The notes: generated from the letters alone by a model not told the origin. Counted from the first letter of the stretch, positions 33,942 to 43,316 are shown. The stretch is DNA of 64,000 bases from Asanoa sp. WMMD1127 (GCF_029626225.1 NZ_JARUBP010000001.1:5642001-5706000); one strand, 5' to 3'. Made by a program: numbers and translations.

Positions 33942-36280
33942 CGGACCTCGACCTGCGCGCCAAGGTGCGCCTGCTGACCGGCGCGAGCGTGTTCACGCTC
34001 GCGCCGGAGCCGGCCGTCGGCCTCCACGAGGTGCGCCTGTCGGACGGACCCACCGGCGTACGCGGCCTGACCTTCTCCGGCGGTCCGGTGGTCTCGCTGT
34101 TTCCCAACGCCACCCTGCTCGCCGCCGCCTGGAGCGAGGACGTGGCGCACGAGGTGGGCCGGCTGCTCGCCGAGGAGGCGATGGCGCAGCGGATCCACGT
34201 CGTGCTCGGTCCGACGATCAACCTGCACCGGTCGCCGCTGGGCGGTCGGCTGTTCGAGGCGTACTCCGAGGATCCGCTGCTGACCGGCAGGCTGGCGGCG
34301 GCGTACGTGCGGGGCATGCAGGCCAACGGCGTCGCCGCCTGCCTCAAGCACCTGGTCGCCAACGAGTCCGAGACCGACCGGACGACCGTCGACAGCGTGG
34401 TCGACGAGGCGACGCTGCGCGAGGTCTACCTGCTGCCGTTCGAGATCGCCGTGGCGGAGGCCGACGCGTGGTCGGTGATGGCCGCCTACAACGACGTCAA
34501 CGGTGTGCCCGCGACCGAGCAGCACCACGTGATCAACGAGATTCTCAAGGGGGAGTGGGGCTGGACCGGCCTGGTCGTCTCCGACTGGTTCGCCACCAAG
34601 AGCGCCGCCCCGGCCGCGAACGGCGGCCTCGACCTGGTGATGCCCGGGCCGGACGGGCCGTGGGGCGACGCGCTCGTGGCGGCCGTCGGGTCCGGCGCCG
34701 TCGCCGAGTCGGTGGTCAACGACCACGTGGCCCGGCTGCTCCGGCTGGCCGACCGGGTGGGCGCGCTCGGCACGCCGCGGGCCTGGCCCGCCGACCTGCC
34801 GGCGCCCGACAGCCCGACCCGGCGGGAGCAGCTGACCCGGCTGGCGGCGGCCGGGATGACGGTGCTGACCAACCGGGCGGGCGCGCTGCCGCTGCGGCGT
34901 GGCGAGACGGTCGCGCTGGTCGGGCGGCACGCGCTCGAGACCATCGGCATGGGTGGCGGGTCGGCCCAGGTCAACCCGCCGCACCAGGTCAGTGTCACGG
35001 ACGGGCTGACCGCGCTGCTGGGCACCGCCGTGACCGTTACCGACGGCGTCGAGGTGCGGTCGCGGCCGGTGCCGGCGCGGCCGGACTTTCTGACCGACCT
35101 GCGCTTCACGTTGCGCGCGGGCGACGGTTCGGTGCTCGACACCCGGGGCGGCGCCGCCACCGTGGTCGGCTTCGACGACGGACTCGCCGGGCGGGTCGCG
35201 ACGATCGACGTCGAGGGCCGGTTCACCGCCGGTGGCCCGGTCGAGGTGGGCGGGATCGGCGCGGGGTCCTGGCGGTTGCGGGCGGGCACCGCGTCGGTGG
35301 CACACGACCTCGCGGTGCCCGCCGGCGGTTTCGGCGCGGAGATCCTCGCGCCGCCGGCCGGGACCAGCGTGGTCACGGTGGCGCCCGGCGACGTGCTGTC
35401 AGGGTCGGTCACCCTGCCGGCGGGCCACGGCCCGCTCAGCGGGGTCGGCCGCTACGCAGTGGTGGCCCGACCGGCGCCGCGGGACGCCGACGAGGTGATC
35501 GCCGCCGCGGCGGCCGCCGGCGCCGCCGCCGACGTGGCCGTGGTCGTCGTCGGGCTCACCGAGGAGGAGGAGACCGAGGCGGTCGACAAGCACACCCTGC
35601 GCCTGCCGGGCCGCCAGGACGACCTGGTGAGCGCCGTCGCCGCCGCGGCACGGCGGACGGTGGTGGTGGTCAACGCCGCGACACCGGTGCTCATGCCGTG
35701 GCGGGACGAGGTCGACGCGATCCTCTGGGTCGGGCTGCCGGGTCAGGAGGGCGGGCACGCCGTCGCGGCGGCCCTGCTCGGCGACGTCGAGCCGGCCGGC
35801 CGGCTCGTCACCACGTTTCCCGCCGCCGACGGCGCGAGCCCGGCGTGGTCGGTGACGCCCGTCGACGGCAAGCTGCCCTACACCGAAGGCACGTTCGTCG
35901 GCTATCGCGGCCACCACGCGGGCCGGGCGTCGGAGCCGGCGTTCTGGTTCGGGCACGGCCTCGGCTACGGCGCGTGGGCCTACGCCGACGCCGCCTGGTC
36001 CGGCGACGCGCTCACCGTCAGCGTCACCAACACCGGCGGGCGGGCCGGCCGGGAGGTCGTGCAGGTCTACTTCGCACCGTCCGAACAGGACCAGCCGGTG
36101 CGGCTGGTCGGCTGGCAGGCGGTGGAGGCCGCGCCGGGCGAGTCGGTGACGGTCACGGTCACCGGCGACCGCCGGCTCTGGCGGCGCTGGGCCGGCGACG
36201 GCTGGGCCACCCTTTCCGGCTCGGGCCGGCTGCTGGTGGCCCGGGGCCTCGGCGACGTGCGGGCCGCGATCGAGGTCTAG
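33938..36280 (+). CDS. Cytoplasmic glycoside hydrolase family 3 (beta-glucosidase-type)
   Basis: A 780-residue GH3 enzyme without signal peptide, starting at GTG 33938 inside the previous gene's stop. Barrel motifs are VRLSDGPTGVRGL, CLKHLVANESETDRT and LVVSDWFATKSA (nucleophile Asp216). The C-terminal half has VVVVGLTEEEETEAVDK with the likely acid/base glutamate, LPGQEGGHAVAAALLGDVEPAGRL split over a loop, and a fibronectin III-like end. An insert between the two main domains (about residues 375-480) looks like a PA14-type substrate-capping module. Paired with the secreted GH3, it would finish beta-glucoside breakdown inside the cell. Its last four bases overlap the convergent methyltransferase stop. 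Confidence 0.92.
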   Translation: MTDLDLRAKVRLLTGASVFTLAPEPAVGLHEVRLSDGPTGVRGLTFSGGPVVSLFPNATLLAAAWSEDVAHEVGRLLAEEAMAQRIHVVLGPTINLHRSPLGGRLFEAYSEDPLLTGRLAAAYVRGMQANGVAACLKHLVANESETDRTTVDSVVDEATLREVYLLPFEIAVAEADAWSVMAAYNDVNGVPATEQHHVINEILKGEWGWTGLVVSDWFATKSAAPAANGGLDLVMPGPDGPWGDALVAAVGSGAVAESVVNDHVARLLRLADRVGALGTPRAWPADLPAPDSPTRREQLTRLAAAGMTVLTNRAGALPLRRGETVALVGRHALETIGMGGGSAQVNPPHQVSVTDGLTALLGTAVTVTDGVEVRSRPVPARPDFLTDLRFTLRAGDGSVLDTRGGAATVVGFDDGLAGRVATIDVEGRFTAGGPVEVGGIGAGSWRLRAGTASVAHDLAVPAGGFGAEILAPPAGTSVVTVAPGDVLSGSVTLPAGHGPLSGVGRYAVVARPAPRDADEVIAAAAAAGAAADVAVVVVGLTEEEETEAVDKHTLRLPGRQDDLVSAVAAAARRTVVVVNAATPVLMPWRDEVDAILWVGLPGQEGGHAVAAALLGDVEPAGRLVTTFPAADGASPAWSVTPVDGKLPYTEGTFVGYRGHHAGRASEPAFWFGHGLGYGAWAYADAAWSGDALTVSVTNTGGRAGREVVQVYFAPSEQDQPVRLVGWQAVEAAPGESVTVTVTGDRRLWRRWAGDGWATLSGSGRLLVARGLGDVRAAIEV

Positions 36281-36912
36281 CGGCGGCCGATCACCACGCC
36301 GGCGGGCAGGGGGTCGTCGGGTTCGAGGAGGAGCTCGGCCTCGACCGTGAAGTCGGCCGCGCGCAGCCAGTCGCTCACGCGGGCGAGGGGGCGGCGGAAC
36401 ACCATGACGTTCATCGGGTGGCCGCCGTACCCCTCGGTCTTGTGCGTCTGCTTGTCACCCACGTGGAAGCCGAGCAGGACCGGGCCGCCGGGGCGCAGGA
36501 CGCGATGGAACTCGCCCAGGATCCCGGGCATGGCGTCGTCGGGCACGTGCACCGTGGACCAGAACGACAGCACCCCGGCCACGGACGCGTCCCCGAGCTG
36601 GAGACCGGTCATCGTGCCGACCTCGAAGCGCAACCCTGGATGCTCCCGCCGGGCCGCGTCGACCATCCCGGGGGAGAGGTCGACGCCGAACGCGTCGACG
36701 CCCAGGCCGGCGAGGTGCGCGGTGACGTGACCCGGCCCGCACCCGACGTCGGCCACCGGCCCGCCGCCGCCCTGGGACACCAGGTCGGCGAAGAGCGCGA
36801 GCACGCCGCTGATGTAGGGCACGCCGACGAGCGAGTCGCGCATCCGCTCGGCGTAGCTCGCCGCCACGGTGTCGTAGGAGGTCCGCGTGTCCGCTATCCA
36901 GGTGTCCGTCAC
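36277..36912 (-). CDS. Class I SAM-dependent methyltransferase
   Basis: A 211-residue soluble methyltransferase. The SAM-binding motif I is VADVGCGPGHVTAHLAG, followed by AFGVDLSPGMVDAAR and FHRVLRPGGPVLLGFHVG. The substrate cannot be read from the sequence. GTG at 36912 has no ribosome site, but TACCCT (complement of 36919-36924) ends six bases before it, suggesting a leaderless transcript. Its stop codon overlaps that of the convergent GH3 gene. It sits 14 bases after the stop of the upstream nuclease-family gene. Confidence 0.87.
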   Translation of the reverse strand: MTDTWIADTRTSYDTVAASYAERMRDSLVGVPYISGVLALFADLVSQGGGGPVADVGCGPGHVTAHLAGLGVDAFGVDLSPGMVDAARREHPGLRFEVGTMTGLQLGDASVAGVLSFWSTVHVPDDAMPGILGEFHRVLRPGGPVLLGFHVGDKQTHKTEGYGGHPMNVMVFRRPLARVSDWLRAADFTVEAELLLEPDDPLPAGVVIGRR

Positions 36913-36926
36913 CGGGACAGGGTAGG

Positions 36927-37748
36927 TCAGAGATCCACTGCGGCGAGGTCCGCGTACACGCCGAAGTGGTCGGTCGCCCACACCCCGCCCACCGGCTGGT
37001 TGAACGCCAGGCCGACGTCGCGGACCGCGAGGCTCGGGCCGTGGTCGCCGCACCGGACCAGCACGTAGTCGATCCGCCGGCCGCGATCCAGGCCCGGTTC
37101 GTCGACGGCGGTCAGCGGGTTGCGCGGATCGAACGTCCAACCGTGGGCGCCGCCGCGGCAGCTCTCCCAGGCGTCGCGGTAGGCCACGCTGAGACCGTCG
37201 AGCGACTGCCGGCCTGACCAGAACCGCATGCTCGCGGTCTCGGGTTCGGCGTTGAAGTCGCCGCCGACCACGACGTGGGCGGGTCCGTCGCCGACGAACT
37301 CCTCGATCGCGCGGGCGGCCGCGACCGCCTGGAGCTCCCGTTCCGCCTCCGCCCACCACGGCCACGACGGGCCGTGGTCGACCAGGACGACCCGGCCCAG
37401 CGGGGCGGGTGCCCGCACCTCGACCAGCAGCGTCCCGCACGAGTAGGCGCCCGTGCGGGGCGTCAGGTGCAGGTCCACCTCGTGCACCCGCTCCACCGGC
37501 CAGCGGCTGGCGATCGACACGCCGTGGTGCCGCCCGTCGCCCACCAGGCCGCGCGTCTGGTGCACGACCTGGTAGCCGTTGTCGAGCAGGTCCGCGAGCT
37601 GGTCGCCGGCGTCGTCGACGATCGCCTCCTGTGCGGCCACCAGGTCCGGCGAGAGCTCGCGCAGGCCGGCGGCGAGCACGTCGCGGCGGCGGTCCCAGTC
37701 GCCGTGCCGCGCCCACAGGTTGAGGCTGAGCACCCGCAGCTGCGTCAA
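36927..37748 (-). CDS. Endonuclease/exonuclease/phosphatase family protein
   Basis: A 273-residue EEP-fold metal-dependent phosphoesterase. Motifs are LSLNLWARHGDWDRR at the start, LVAAQEAIVDD (metal Glu), VVVGGDFNAEPET (GDFN) and the closing ATDHFGVYADL (catalytic DH). No signal or membrane helix is seen, so a cytoplasmic phosphodiesterase or phosphatase is likely; the substrate is unknown. The probable start is TTG 37748, overlapping the upstream stop as TTGA; GTG at 37733 is an alternative. It is translationally coupled to the DUF2231 gene. Confidence 0.85.
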   Translation of the reverse strand: MTQLRVLSLNLWARHGDWDRRRDVLAAGLRELSPDLVAAQEAIVDDAGDQLADLLDNGYQVVHQTRGLVGDGRHHGVSIASRWPVERVHEVDLHLTPRTGAYSCGTLLVEVRAPAPLGRVVLVDHGPSWPWWAEAERELQAVAAARAIEEFVGDGPAHVVVGGDFNAEPETASMRFWSGRQSLDGLSVAYRDAWESCRGGAHGWTFDPRNPLTAVDEPGLDRGRRIDYVLVRCGDHGPSLAVRDVGLAFNQPVGGVWATDHFGVYADLAAVDL

Positions 37749-38224
37749 GTGCGCGCCGCCGTCGAGGGTGGGGCGTCGGCGTGGGCGTCCGGGTCGACGC
37801 CGATGCCGAGCCGGTCGACCAGCTCGCCGCCGAGCCAGGCGGCGCTGCCGGCGATCGCCACCGCGAGCACCTCGAGCACGAAGGCGAACGCGCCGGCCTC
37901 GTGGCCCTCCTCGCCGACCCGCAGCAGCCAGGCGACCAGGAACAGCACCAGGACGACGGCGTTCAGCAGGCCGTGCAGCCGGCCGACGCGCTTCGCCCGG
38001 GTGCCGGCCGGGATCTTGGTCCAGTCGGCGAAGCCGGTCGCGCCGGCCAGGACCCCGCCGATCAGGCCGACGGTGATCGTCCAGAAGCCGACCTCGCCGA
38101 AGACGGCGTTGTCACCGATCAGCTGGACGAGGTCGAAGATCGTGCCCGTGACGAACAGCGCCGCCGGGAACATGACGAGCATGGGGTGGACGGGGTGGCC
38201 CAGCGCCCGGATCCGTGCGTGCAT
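37745..38224 (-). CDS. DUF2231 family membrane protein
   Basis: A 159-residue membrane protein with about four helices. It begins MHARIRALGHPVHPMLVMFP, the conserved HPxHPM start of DUF2231 proteins, and has a small GFADWTKI loop with RLHGLLNAVVL. ATG 38224 has AAGGAGG upstream. Function of the family is unknown; the conserved histidines suggest heme or metal contact, but nothing here proves it. Coupled to the downstream EEP-family gene. Confidence 0.87.
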   Translation of the reverse strand: MHARIRALGHPVHPMLVMFPAALFVTGTIFDLVQLIGDNAVFGEVGFWTITVGLIGGVLAGATGFADWTKIPAGTRAKRVGRLHGLLNAVVLVLFLVAWLLRVGEEGHEAGAFAFVLEVLAVAIAGSAAWLGGELVDRLGIGVDPDAHADAPPSTAART

Positions 38225-38270
38225 CGCGACCCTCCTTGAGTCGCGGTGCGCGTACCCGCATCGAGGGGCG

Positions 38271-38714
38271 TCAAACCGGGTCGCGATGGACCGCGATGTC
38301 GCTCAGCCGGCGCAGCGCCTCGTGGTTGCGGGGCTTGAGCATGACCGACTGGATCGCGTCGGGGAGCAGCCGGGGCATGCCCGAGACGATCTCCTCGGAC
38401 ATCGTGACCACGGTGGACGACGCCGAGACCGGTTGCAGGGTCAGCCGGACGATCGCCTTGCCGACCGGCCACATCTTGGCGTCGAGCTCGATCAGGCGGT
38501 CGGGCTCCACCGCGCGTACGGTCGTCTGGTCGTCGATCTGCACCGGCCAGGGGCCGAGCCGGTGGTGGATGCGGCTGCCCACGGCGGGCCAGGCGGCGTC
38601 GACGTCGCGGATGTGCGCCGCGCCGACGACCCAGCTCGCATAGCTCCACCCGTCGGCGAGCACCGCGAAGATGCGCTCGGGGGTGGTGTCGATGACCAGA
38701 CGCGTCTCGCTCAC
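38271..38714 (-). CDS. SRPBCC (polyketide cyclase/dehydrase-like) family protein
   Basis: A 147-residue START-like fold protein from GTG 38714 with AAGGAG upstream. The order LVIDTTPERIFAVLADGWSY, GSRIHHRLGPWPVQIDDQT and IRDVDAAWPAVG matches the actinobacterial SRPBCC group often found next to CrtI-like oxidoreductases. No catalytic motif is evident; it probably binds a hydrophobic ligand. It is divergent from the phytoene-desaturase-like gene that follows. Confidence 0.85.
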   Translation of the reverse strand: MSETRLVIDTTPERIFAVLADGWSYASWVVGAAHIRDVDAAWPAVGSRIHHRLGPWPVQIDDQTTVRAVEPDRLIELDAKMWPVGKAIVRLTLQPVSASSTVVTMSEEIVSGMPRLLPDAIQSVMLKPRNHEALRRLSDIAVHRDPV

Positions 38715-38826
38715 GAGTGGTCTCCTTCCCCCCGCAGACCTCGGCAAACCCGTCATCAGATTACGTATCGCGCCGCCGGGAATGGGTAGGTTCGGGGGCA
38801 GGAACCGAGCGGGAGGCGGCGGTACG

Positions 38827-40410
38827 GTGCGAACGGTTGACGCGGTGGTCATCGGGGCCGGACACAACGGGCTGGTGGCCGCCAACCTGCTGGCGGACGC
38901 CGGCTGGGAGGTGCTGGTCCTCGAGGCGACCGGCACCGCGGGGGGAGCGGTGCGCACGGCCGACCTGACCGCGCCCGGTTTCCACCACGACGTCTACAGC
39001 GCCTTCTATCCCCTCGGCGCCGCCTCGCCGGTGCTGCGGAACCTCGACCTCGAGTCGTACGGCCTGGCCTGGCGGCACGCCCCGGCCGTGCTCGCGCACC
39101 TGTTCCCCGACGACCGGGTCGCCGTGCTCCACCGCGACCCGGAGCGGACGGCCGACTCGCTGGCCGCCTTCGACCCGCGCGACCGGCCGGCCTGGCTCGC
39201 CGAGGTGGCCAGGTGGCAGCGGATCGGCGCGCCGTTCCTCGACGCGATCCTGCGCCCCTTCCCGCCGGTGCGGGCCGGCCTGCGGCTGGGGTTCAAGCTC
39301 GGCGTCGCCGACGGGCTCGACTTCGCGCGCCTGTCGGTGCTGCCGGTCCACGAGTTCGGCCGCGAGATGTTCCACGGGGAGGGCGCCAAGCTGCTGTTCG
39401 CCGGCAACGCCCTGCACACCGACCTGGGCCCCGAGCAGGCCGGCAGCGCCGTCTACGGGTGGCTGCTGGCGATGCTCGGCCAGGACATCGGCTTCCCCGT
39501 GCCGGTCGGCGGCGCGGCCCGGCTGGTCGAGGCGCTGCTGCGGCGGCTGGCCGAGCGCGGCGGCGCCGTGGAATATGGCCGGCCGGTGTCGCGCGTGCTG
39601 CACGCCCGGTCGACCGCGGTCGGTGTCGAGGACGTGCACGGCGAGCGCGTCCGGGCCCGCCGTGCGGTGCTGGCCGACGTGCCGGCGCCGGCGCTCTACG
39701 AGAAGCTGGTCGGCCTCGACGCGCTGCCGTCGTCGTTCGTCGGTCACCTGCGGCGCTTCCAGTGGGACAACAGCACCATAAAGGTGGACTGGGCGCTGTC
39801 GGCGCCGGTGCCGTGGAACGCGGCGGAGGCGCGCGGCGCGGGCACCATCCACGTCGGAGACATGTCGAAACTGAGCGCCTACAGCGCCGCCCTGGCCCGG
39901 CGCGAGGTTCCCGACGACCCGTTCGTCCTGGTCGGACAGATGACGACGAGCGACCCCAGCCGGTCGCCGGCGGGCACGGAGTCGCTGTGGGCCTACACCC
40001 ACGTGCCGCAGGCGGCCGCCGGCGACGCGACCCGCATGGCGGCGCAGGCCGAGAAGATGGAAGAGGTCATCGAGCGGCACGCGCCGGGCTTCCGCGCCTC
40101 GATCCTGGCCCGCCACGTGCAGCTGCCGGGCGACCTGGAGGAGGGCGACCCGAGCCTGTTCGGCGGCGCCATCAACGGCGGCACCGCGGCGCTGCACCAG
40201 CAGCTCTTCTTCCGGCCGGTGCCGGGCCTCGGGCGCGCCGACACGCCGATCGACCGGCTCTACCTCGCCGGGTCGTCGGCCCATCCGGGCGGCGGCGTGC
40301 ACGGTGGGCCGGGCTCCAACGCGGCACACGCGGCGCTGGCCCGCAACGGGCTGGGCGGATCGGCGTACGCGTCGCTCATCGGCGCTCTCCATCGCCGGCT
40401 CTATCGCTGA
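38827..40410 (+). CDS. FAD-dependent NAD(P)/phytoene-desaturase-like oxidoreductase
   Basis: A 527-residue flavoprotein. The dinucleotide-binding start is VVIGAGHNGLVAANLLADAG with LVLEATGTAGGAVRTADL, typical of the CrtI/COG1233 group. The C-terminus carries LYLAGSSAHPGGGVHGGPGSNAA, the conserved FAD-contact end. GTG 38827 follows GGGAGG by ten bases. Substrate is unknown; relatives are annotated as phytoene dehydrogenase-like, but no carotenoid genes occur in this window. It is divergent from an SRPBCC gene and its last 35 bases overlap the convergent SDR gene. Confidence 0.9.
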   Translation: MRTVDAVVIGAGHNGLVAANLLADAGWEVLVLEATGTAGGAVRTADLTAPGFHHDVYSAFYPLGAASPVLRNLDLESYGLAWRHAPAVLAHLFPDDRVAVLHRDPERTADSLAAFDPRDRPAWLAEVARWQRIGAPFLDAILRPFPPVRAGLRLGFKLGVADGLDFARLSVLPVHEFGREMFHGEGAKLLFAGNALHTDLGPEQAGSAVYGWLLAMLGQDIGFPVPVGGAARLVEALLRRLAERGGAVEYGRPVSRVLHARSTAVGVEDVHGERVRARRAVLADVPAPALYEKLVGLDALPSSFVGHLRRFQWDNSTIKVDWALSAPVPWNAAEARGAGTIHVGDMSKLSAYSAALARREVPDDPFVLVGQMTTSDPSRSPAGTESLWAYTHVPQAAAGDATRMAAQAEKMEEVIERHAPGFRASILARHVQLPGDLEEGDPSLFGGAINGGTAALHQQLFFRPVPGLGRADTPIDRLYLAGSSAHPGGGVHGGPGSNAAHAALARNGLGGSAYASLIGALHRRLYR

Positions 40411-41404
40411 GCGGTGCCAGCGGCGGGCTGGCGGCGCCGGCCCCGCGGGCGGCGGCGCGGCGGGTGGCGAGCACGGTCAGCCGCGCGTCGTGGGCGGGGC
40501 GCCAGCCGAGCTCGGCGCGGGCCCGGGCGCAGTCGAGCAGCGGCGTGTCCATGACGAGGTCCAGCCAGGATCCGTCGAGGGGCTGCAGCCGCAGGCACCA
40601 GCTCGCGTCCATGGCGGTGCGGAGGGCGGCGCGGGGGACGGCGAGGTGGCGGCCGCCGAGGAGCCGGGCCAGCACGGACGGGGTGATCGGCGGTTCGTCG
40701 GCGGCGTTGAAGGCGCCGGTCGCGCGGGCCAGGATCGCCCGGCCTGCCAGGCTCGCGACGTCGTCGGCCGCGACGACCTGTACGGCCGCGTCGCGCGGCA
40801 GGGGCAGCAGCGGCACGCGTCCGCGTACGACCCGGACGAGGGGCGCCGCCCGGCCGGCGATCATGGTGACGATCTCGCTGGCCGCCGCCGGCTGCACCAC
40901 CGCGGGCGGCCGGATGCGGGTCACCCGGAGCCCGTCGGCCTCGACCTCGTCGAGCCGGTCCTCGACGTCGACCTTGTCGCGGCTGTAGGCGGAGGTCGCG
41001 ATGCCCCGGCGCGGCCACTCCTCGGTGACCGGGGTGCGCTGCCGGTGCGGCGAATAGACGGCGGCGGAGGAGAGGTGCACGAGGTGCGGCACCCGGGCGC
41101 GCACGACGGCATCCACGAGGTTGCGGGACCCGACGCGGTTGGTCCGCGCGTGCGCGGGCCGGTGGTGGGCGGGGACGATGTCCCAGGCGAGATGCACGAC
41201 GGCGGCGGCGCCGTGCACGATCTGGGCCAGGTCGCCGGCGGTCCGCAGATCCCGCTCGAACCAGCGCACCCTGTCGTACGGCGCGTCGGCGGGCGGCCGG
41301 CGGCGCGCGAGGCCGACGATCTCCGTCACCTCGGCCCGCCGCGCCAACCAGCGCACCAGCGCCGTCCCGATGTTGCCGCTCGCCCCCGTCACCGCTACCC
41401 GCAT
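40376..41404 (-). CDS. NAD-dependent epimerase/dehydratase (extended SDR) family protein
   Basis: A 342-residue extended short-chain dehydrogenase. Features are MRVAVTGASGNIGTALVRWL (NAD binding), AAVVHLAWD, the catalytic-region VHLSSAAVYSPHRQRTPV, and SAYSRDKVDVEDRLDE with the YxxxK pair. A long variable C-terminus includes MDTPLLDCARARAELGW. ATG 41404 is the natural start; no ribosome site is visible before it. It overlaps the convergent oxidoreductase gene by 35 bases. Substrate unknown; relatives act on nucleotide sugars or sterol-like molecules. Confidence 0.87.
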   Translation of the reverse strand: MRVAVTGASGNIGTALVRWLARRAEVTEIVGLARRRPPADAPYDRVRWFERDLRTAGDLAQIVHGAAAVVHLAWDIVPAHHRPAHARTNRVGSRNLVDAVVRARVPHLVHLSSAAVYSPHRQRTPVTEEWPRRGIATSAYSRDKVDVEDRLDEVEADGLRVTRIRPPAVVQPAAASEIVTMIAGRAAPLVRVVRGRVPLLPLPRDAAVQVVAADDVASLAGRAILARATGAFNAADEPPITPSVLARLLGGRHLAVPRAALRTAMDASWCLRLQPLDGSWLDLVMDTPLLDCARARAELGWRPAHDARLTVLATRRAAARGAGAASPPLAPLSDRAGDGERR

Positions 41405-41442
41405 AGCGCGAAAATGCCCCGAAACGGGCGGCATACACCCGC

Positions 41443-42438
41443 CTAGGTTCTCGGCGTGCGGCGGGCGCGGCGGCGCAGGAGGTCGGCGGCCGTGCCCCAG
41501 ATGCCGCGGCGGAAGACCAGGACCACGACGACGAAGAGGCCGCCGGTGACCAGGCCGACCGCTTCGAAGCCCGAGAACGACAGCCAGTCCTCCAGGCGCA
41601 CCAGCAGGCCCGCACCCAGCACGCCGCCCCAGAGGGTGCCGATGCCGCCGAGGACGACCATCACCACCGCCTTGCCGGAGGTGGTCCAGTGCAGCGTGTC
41701 GAGGGTGACGAAACGGTGCGCCATCGCGAACAGGCCGCCGCCGAGGCCGGCCAGGAACGCGGAGAGCACGAAAGCCAGCAGCTTGTAGCGGTGGACCGGA
41801 TAGCCGAGCGCCCGCGCCCGCGCCGGATTGTCACGGATGCCGACCAGCACCCGGCCGAACGGCGAGTTGACGATCCGCCAGGCCGCCCAGAGACCGAGGG
41901 CCACGATCGGCAGGGCCGCGTAGTAGAAGTAGTACGCGTCGGTCAGGTCGAGCCCGAACAGCTCGCGCGGAACGCTCTGCAGCCCGTTCTCGCCACCGGT
42001 CAGGCCGCGCCGGTTGTTGGCGATGTAGTAGATCATTTGCGCGAAGGCCAGCGTCACCATCGCGAAGTAGATGCCGGTCCGGCGCACGGCGAGATAGCCG
42101 ATCGGCACCGCCAGCGCGGCGGCGAGCAGGGCGCCGGCGAGCACCGCCACCGGGAACGGCACGCCGAGATGGATCGCGACGAGCCCACTGGCGTACGCGG
42201 AGGTGCCCCAGAACGCGGCGTGCCCGAACGAGAGCAGTCCCGTGTAGCCCAGCAGCAGGTCCACCGCGACCGCGAACAGCGCCCAGCACAACATGTCGAC
42301 CGCGACCGCCGGGTAGAGCCCGTTGGGCAACCAGAGCGCGACCGCCAGGCCGGCCACCAGCAGCACCCACCGCAACCAGCGCGGCGCCCCGACCGCCGCC
42401 CTTAACAGGGACGGCGCGGGCTTCGTCACCACGCTCAT
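41443..42438 (-). CDS. livM: Branched-chain amino acid-type ABC transporter permease (LivM)
   Basis: A 331-residue inner-membrane permease with eight or more helices, of the LivM class: LLGYTGLLSFGHAAFWGTSA, YLAVRRTGIYFAMVTLAFAQ, GIRDNPARARALGYPVHRYK (cytoplasmic ATPase-contact loop) and VVLGGIGTLWGGVLGAGLL. ATG 42438 overlaps the livH stop by four bases. Last gene of a five-gene operon. HAAT transporters move amino acids but also urea, amides or aromatic acids, so the substrate is open. Confidence 0.92.
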   Translation of the reverse strand: MSVVTKPAPSLLRAAVGAPRWLRWVLLVAGLAVALWLPNGLYPAVAVDMLCWALFAVAVDLLLGYTGLLSFGHAAFWGTSAYASGLVAIHLGVPFPVAVLAGALLAAALAVPIGYLAVRRTGIYFAMVTLAFAQMIYYIANNRRGLTGGENGLQSVPRELFGLDLTDAYYFYYAALPIVALGLWAAWRIVNSPFGRVLVGIRDNPARARALGYPVHRYKLLAFVLSAFLAGLGGGLFAMAHRFVTLDTLHWTTSGKAVVMVVLGGIGTLWGGVLGAGLLVRLEDWLSFSGFEAVGLVTGGLFVVVVLVFRRGIWGTAADLLRRRARRTPRT

Positions 42439-43316
42439 GCCGGTGCCTCCTCGCGCCCGAACAGCCCGGCGGGGCGCCACAGGAGCACCACCGCCATGAT
42501 GACGAAGACCGAGGTCTGCGCGACGATCGGCCACTGGTCCAGATAGGACTCGCCCCAGGCCTGCACCAGCCCGATGCCGAAGCCGGCCGCGACCGAGCCG
42601 AAGATCGAGCCGAGCCCGCCGATCACCACGACCGCGAAGACCACGATGACGAGGTCGGCGCCCATCAGCGGGTTGACGGCCCGCATCGGCGCGGCCAGCA
42701 CCCCGGCCACGCCGGCCAGCGCGATCCCGAAGCCGAACACCGGCGTCACCCACCGGCCGACGTCGATGCCGAGCGCCCGGGTCAGCTCCGGCCGCTCGGT
42801 GGCGGCCCGCACCACCATGCCGACGCGGGTGTGGCCGAGCAGCCACCAGACGGCGACGCAGGCGACGGCGGCGAAGGCGAGCACGAACACGCGGTACGCC
42901 GGGAAGTCGAACAGTCCGAAGTCGACGGTTCCGGTGAGCCCGGCCGGCGTGCCGTAAGGGCTCGACGTCGTGCCGTACCGCAGCTTGACCAGATCCTGCA
43001 GCACCAGCGTCAGGCCGAAGGTGAGCAGGAAGTTGTAGAGCGGGTCGAGGCGGGCCAGCGGGTGCACCAGCGTGCGCTCGACGGCCATCCCCGCCAGCCC
43101 GAGCACCAGCGGCACGACGAGCAGCGCCCACCAGAACGGGATGCCGAACTCGGTCAGCAGCAGGTAGGTGCCGACCGCGCCGAGCATGTAGAAGGCGCCG
43201 TGCGCGAAGTTGACGACCCGCAGCATGCCGAAGATGACGGACAGGCCGAGGGCGAGCAGGGCGAGGAACGCCCCGCTCACCAGGCCGTCGAACGTGTGCT
43301 GGAGGAAAGAACTCAT
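42435..43316 (-). CDS. livH: Branched-chain amino acid-type ABC transporter permease (LivH)
   Basis: A 293-residue LivH-class permease: FDGLVSGAFLALLALGLSVI, GMLRVVNFAHGAFYMLGA, RAATERPELTRALGIDVGRW (ATPase-contact loop) and VIGGLGSIFGSVAAGFGIG. ATG 43316 overlaps the stop of the binding-protein gene by four bases, and its own stop overlaps livM by four. Membrane component of the HAAT importer. Confidence 0.92.
   Translation of the reverse strand: MSSFLQHTFDGLVSGAFLALLALGLSVIFGMLRVVNFAHGAFYMLGAVGTYLLLTEFGIPFWWALLVVPLVLGLAGMAVERTLVHPLARLDPLYNFLLTFGLTLVLQDLVKLRYGTTSSPYGTPAGLTGTVDFGLFDFPAYRVFVLAFAAVACVAVWWLLGHTRVGMVVRAATERPELTRALGIDVGRWVTPVFGFGIALAGVAGVLAAPMRAVNPLMGADLVIVVFAVVVIGGLGSIFGSVAAGFGIGLVQAWGESYLDQWPIVAQTSVFVIMAVVLLWRPAGLFGREEAPA

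Noticed and set aside
38827-40410. Carotenoid gene cluster
   Set aside because: Only one CrtI-like gene; no phytoene synthase, cyclase or GGPP synthase in the window.
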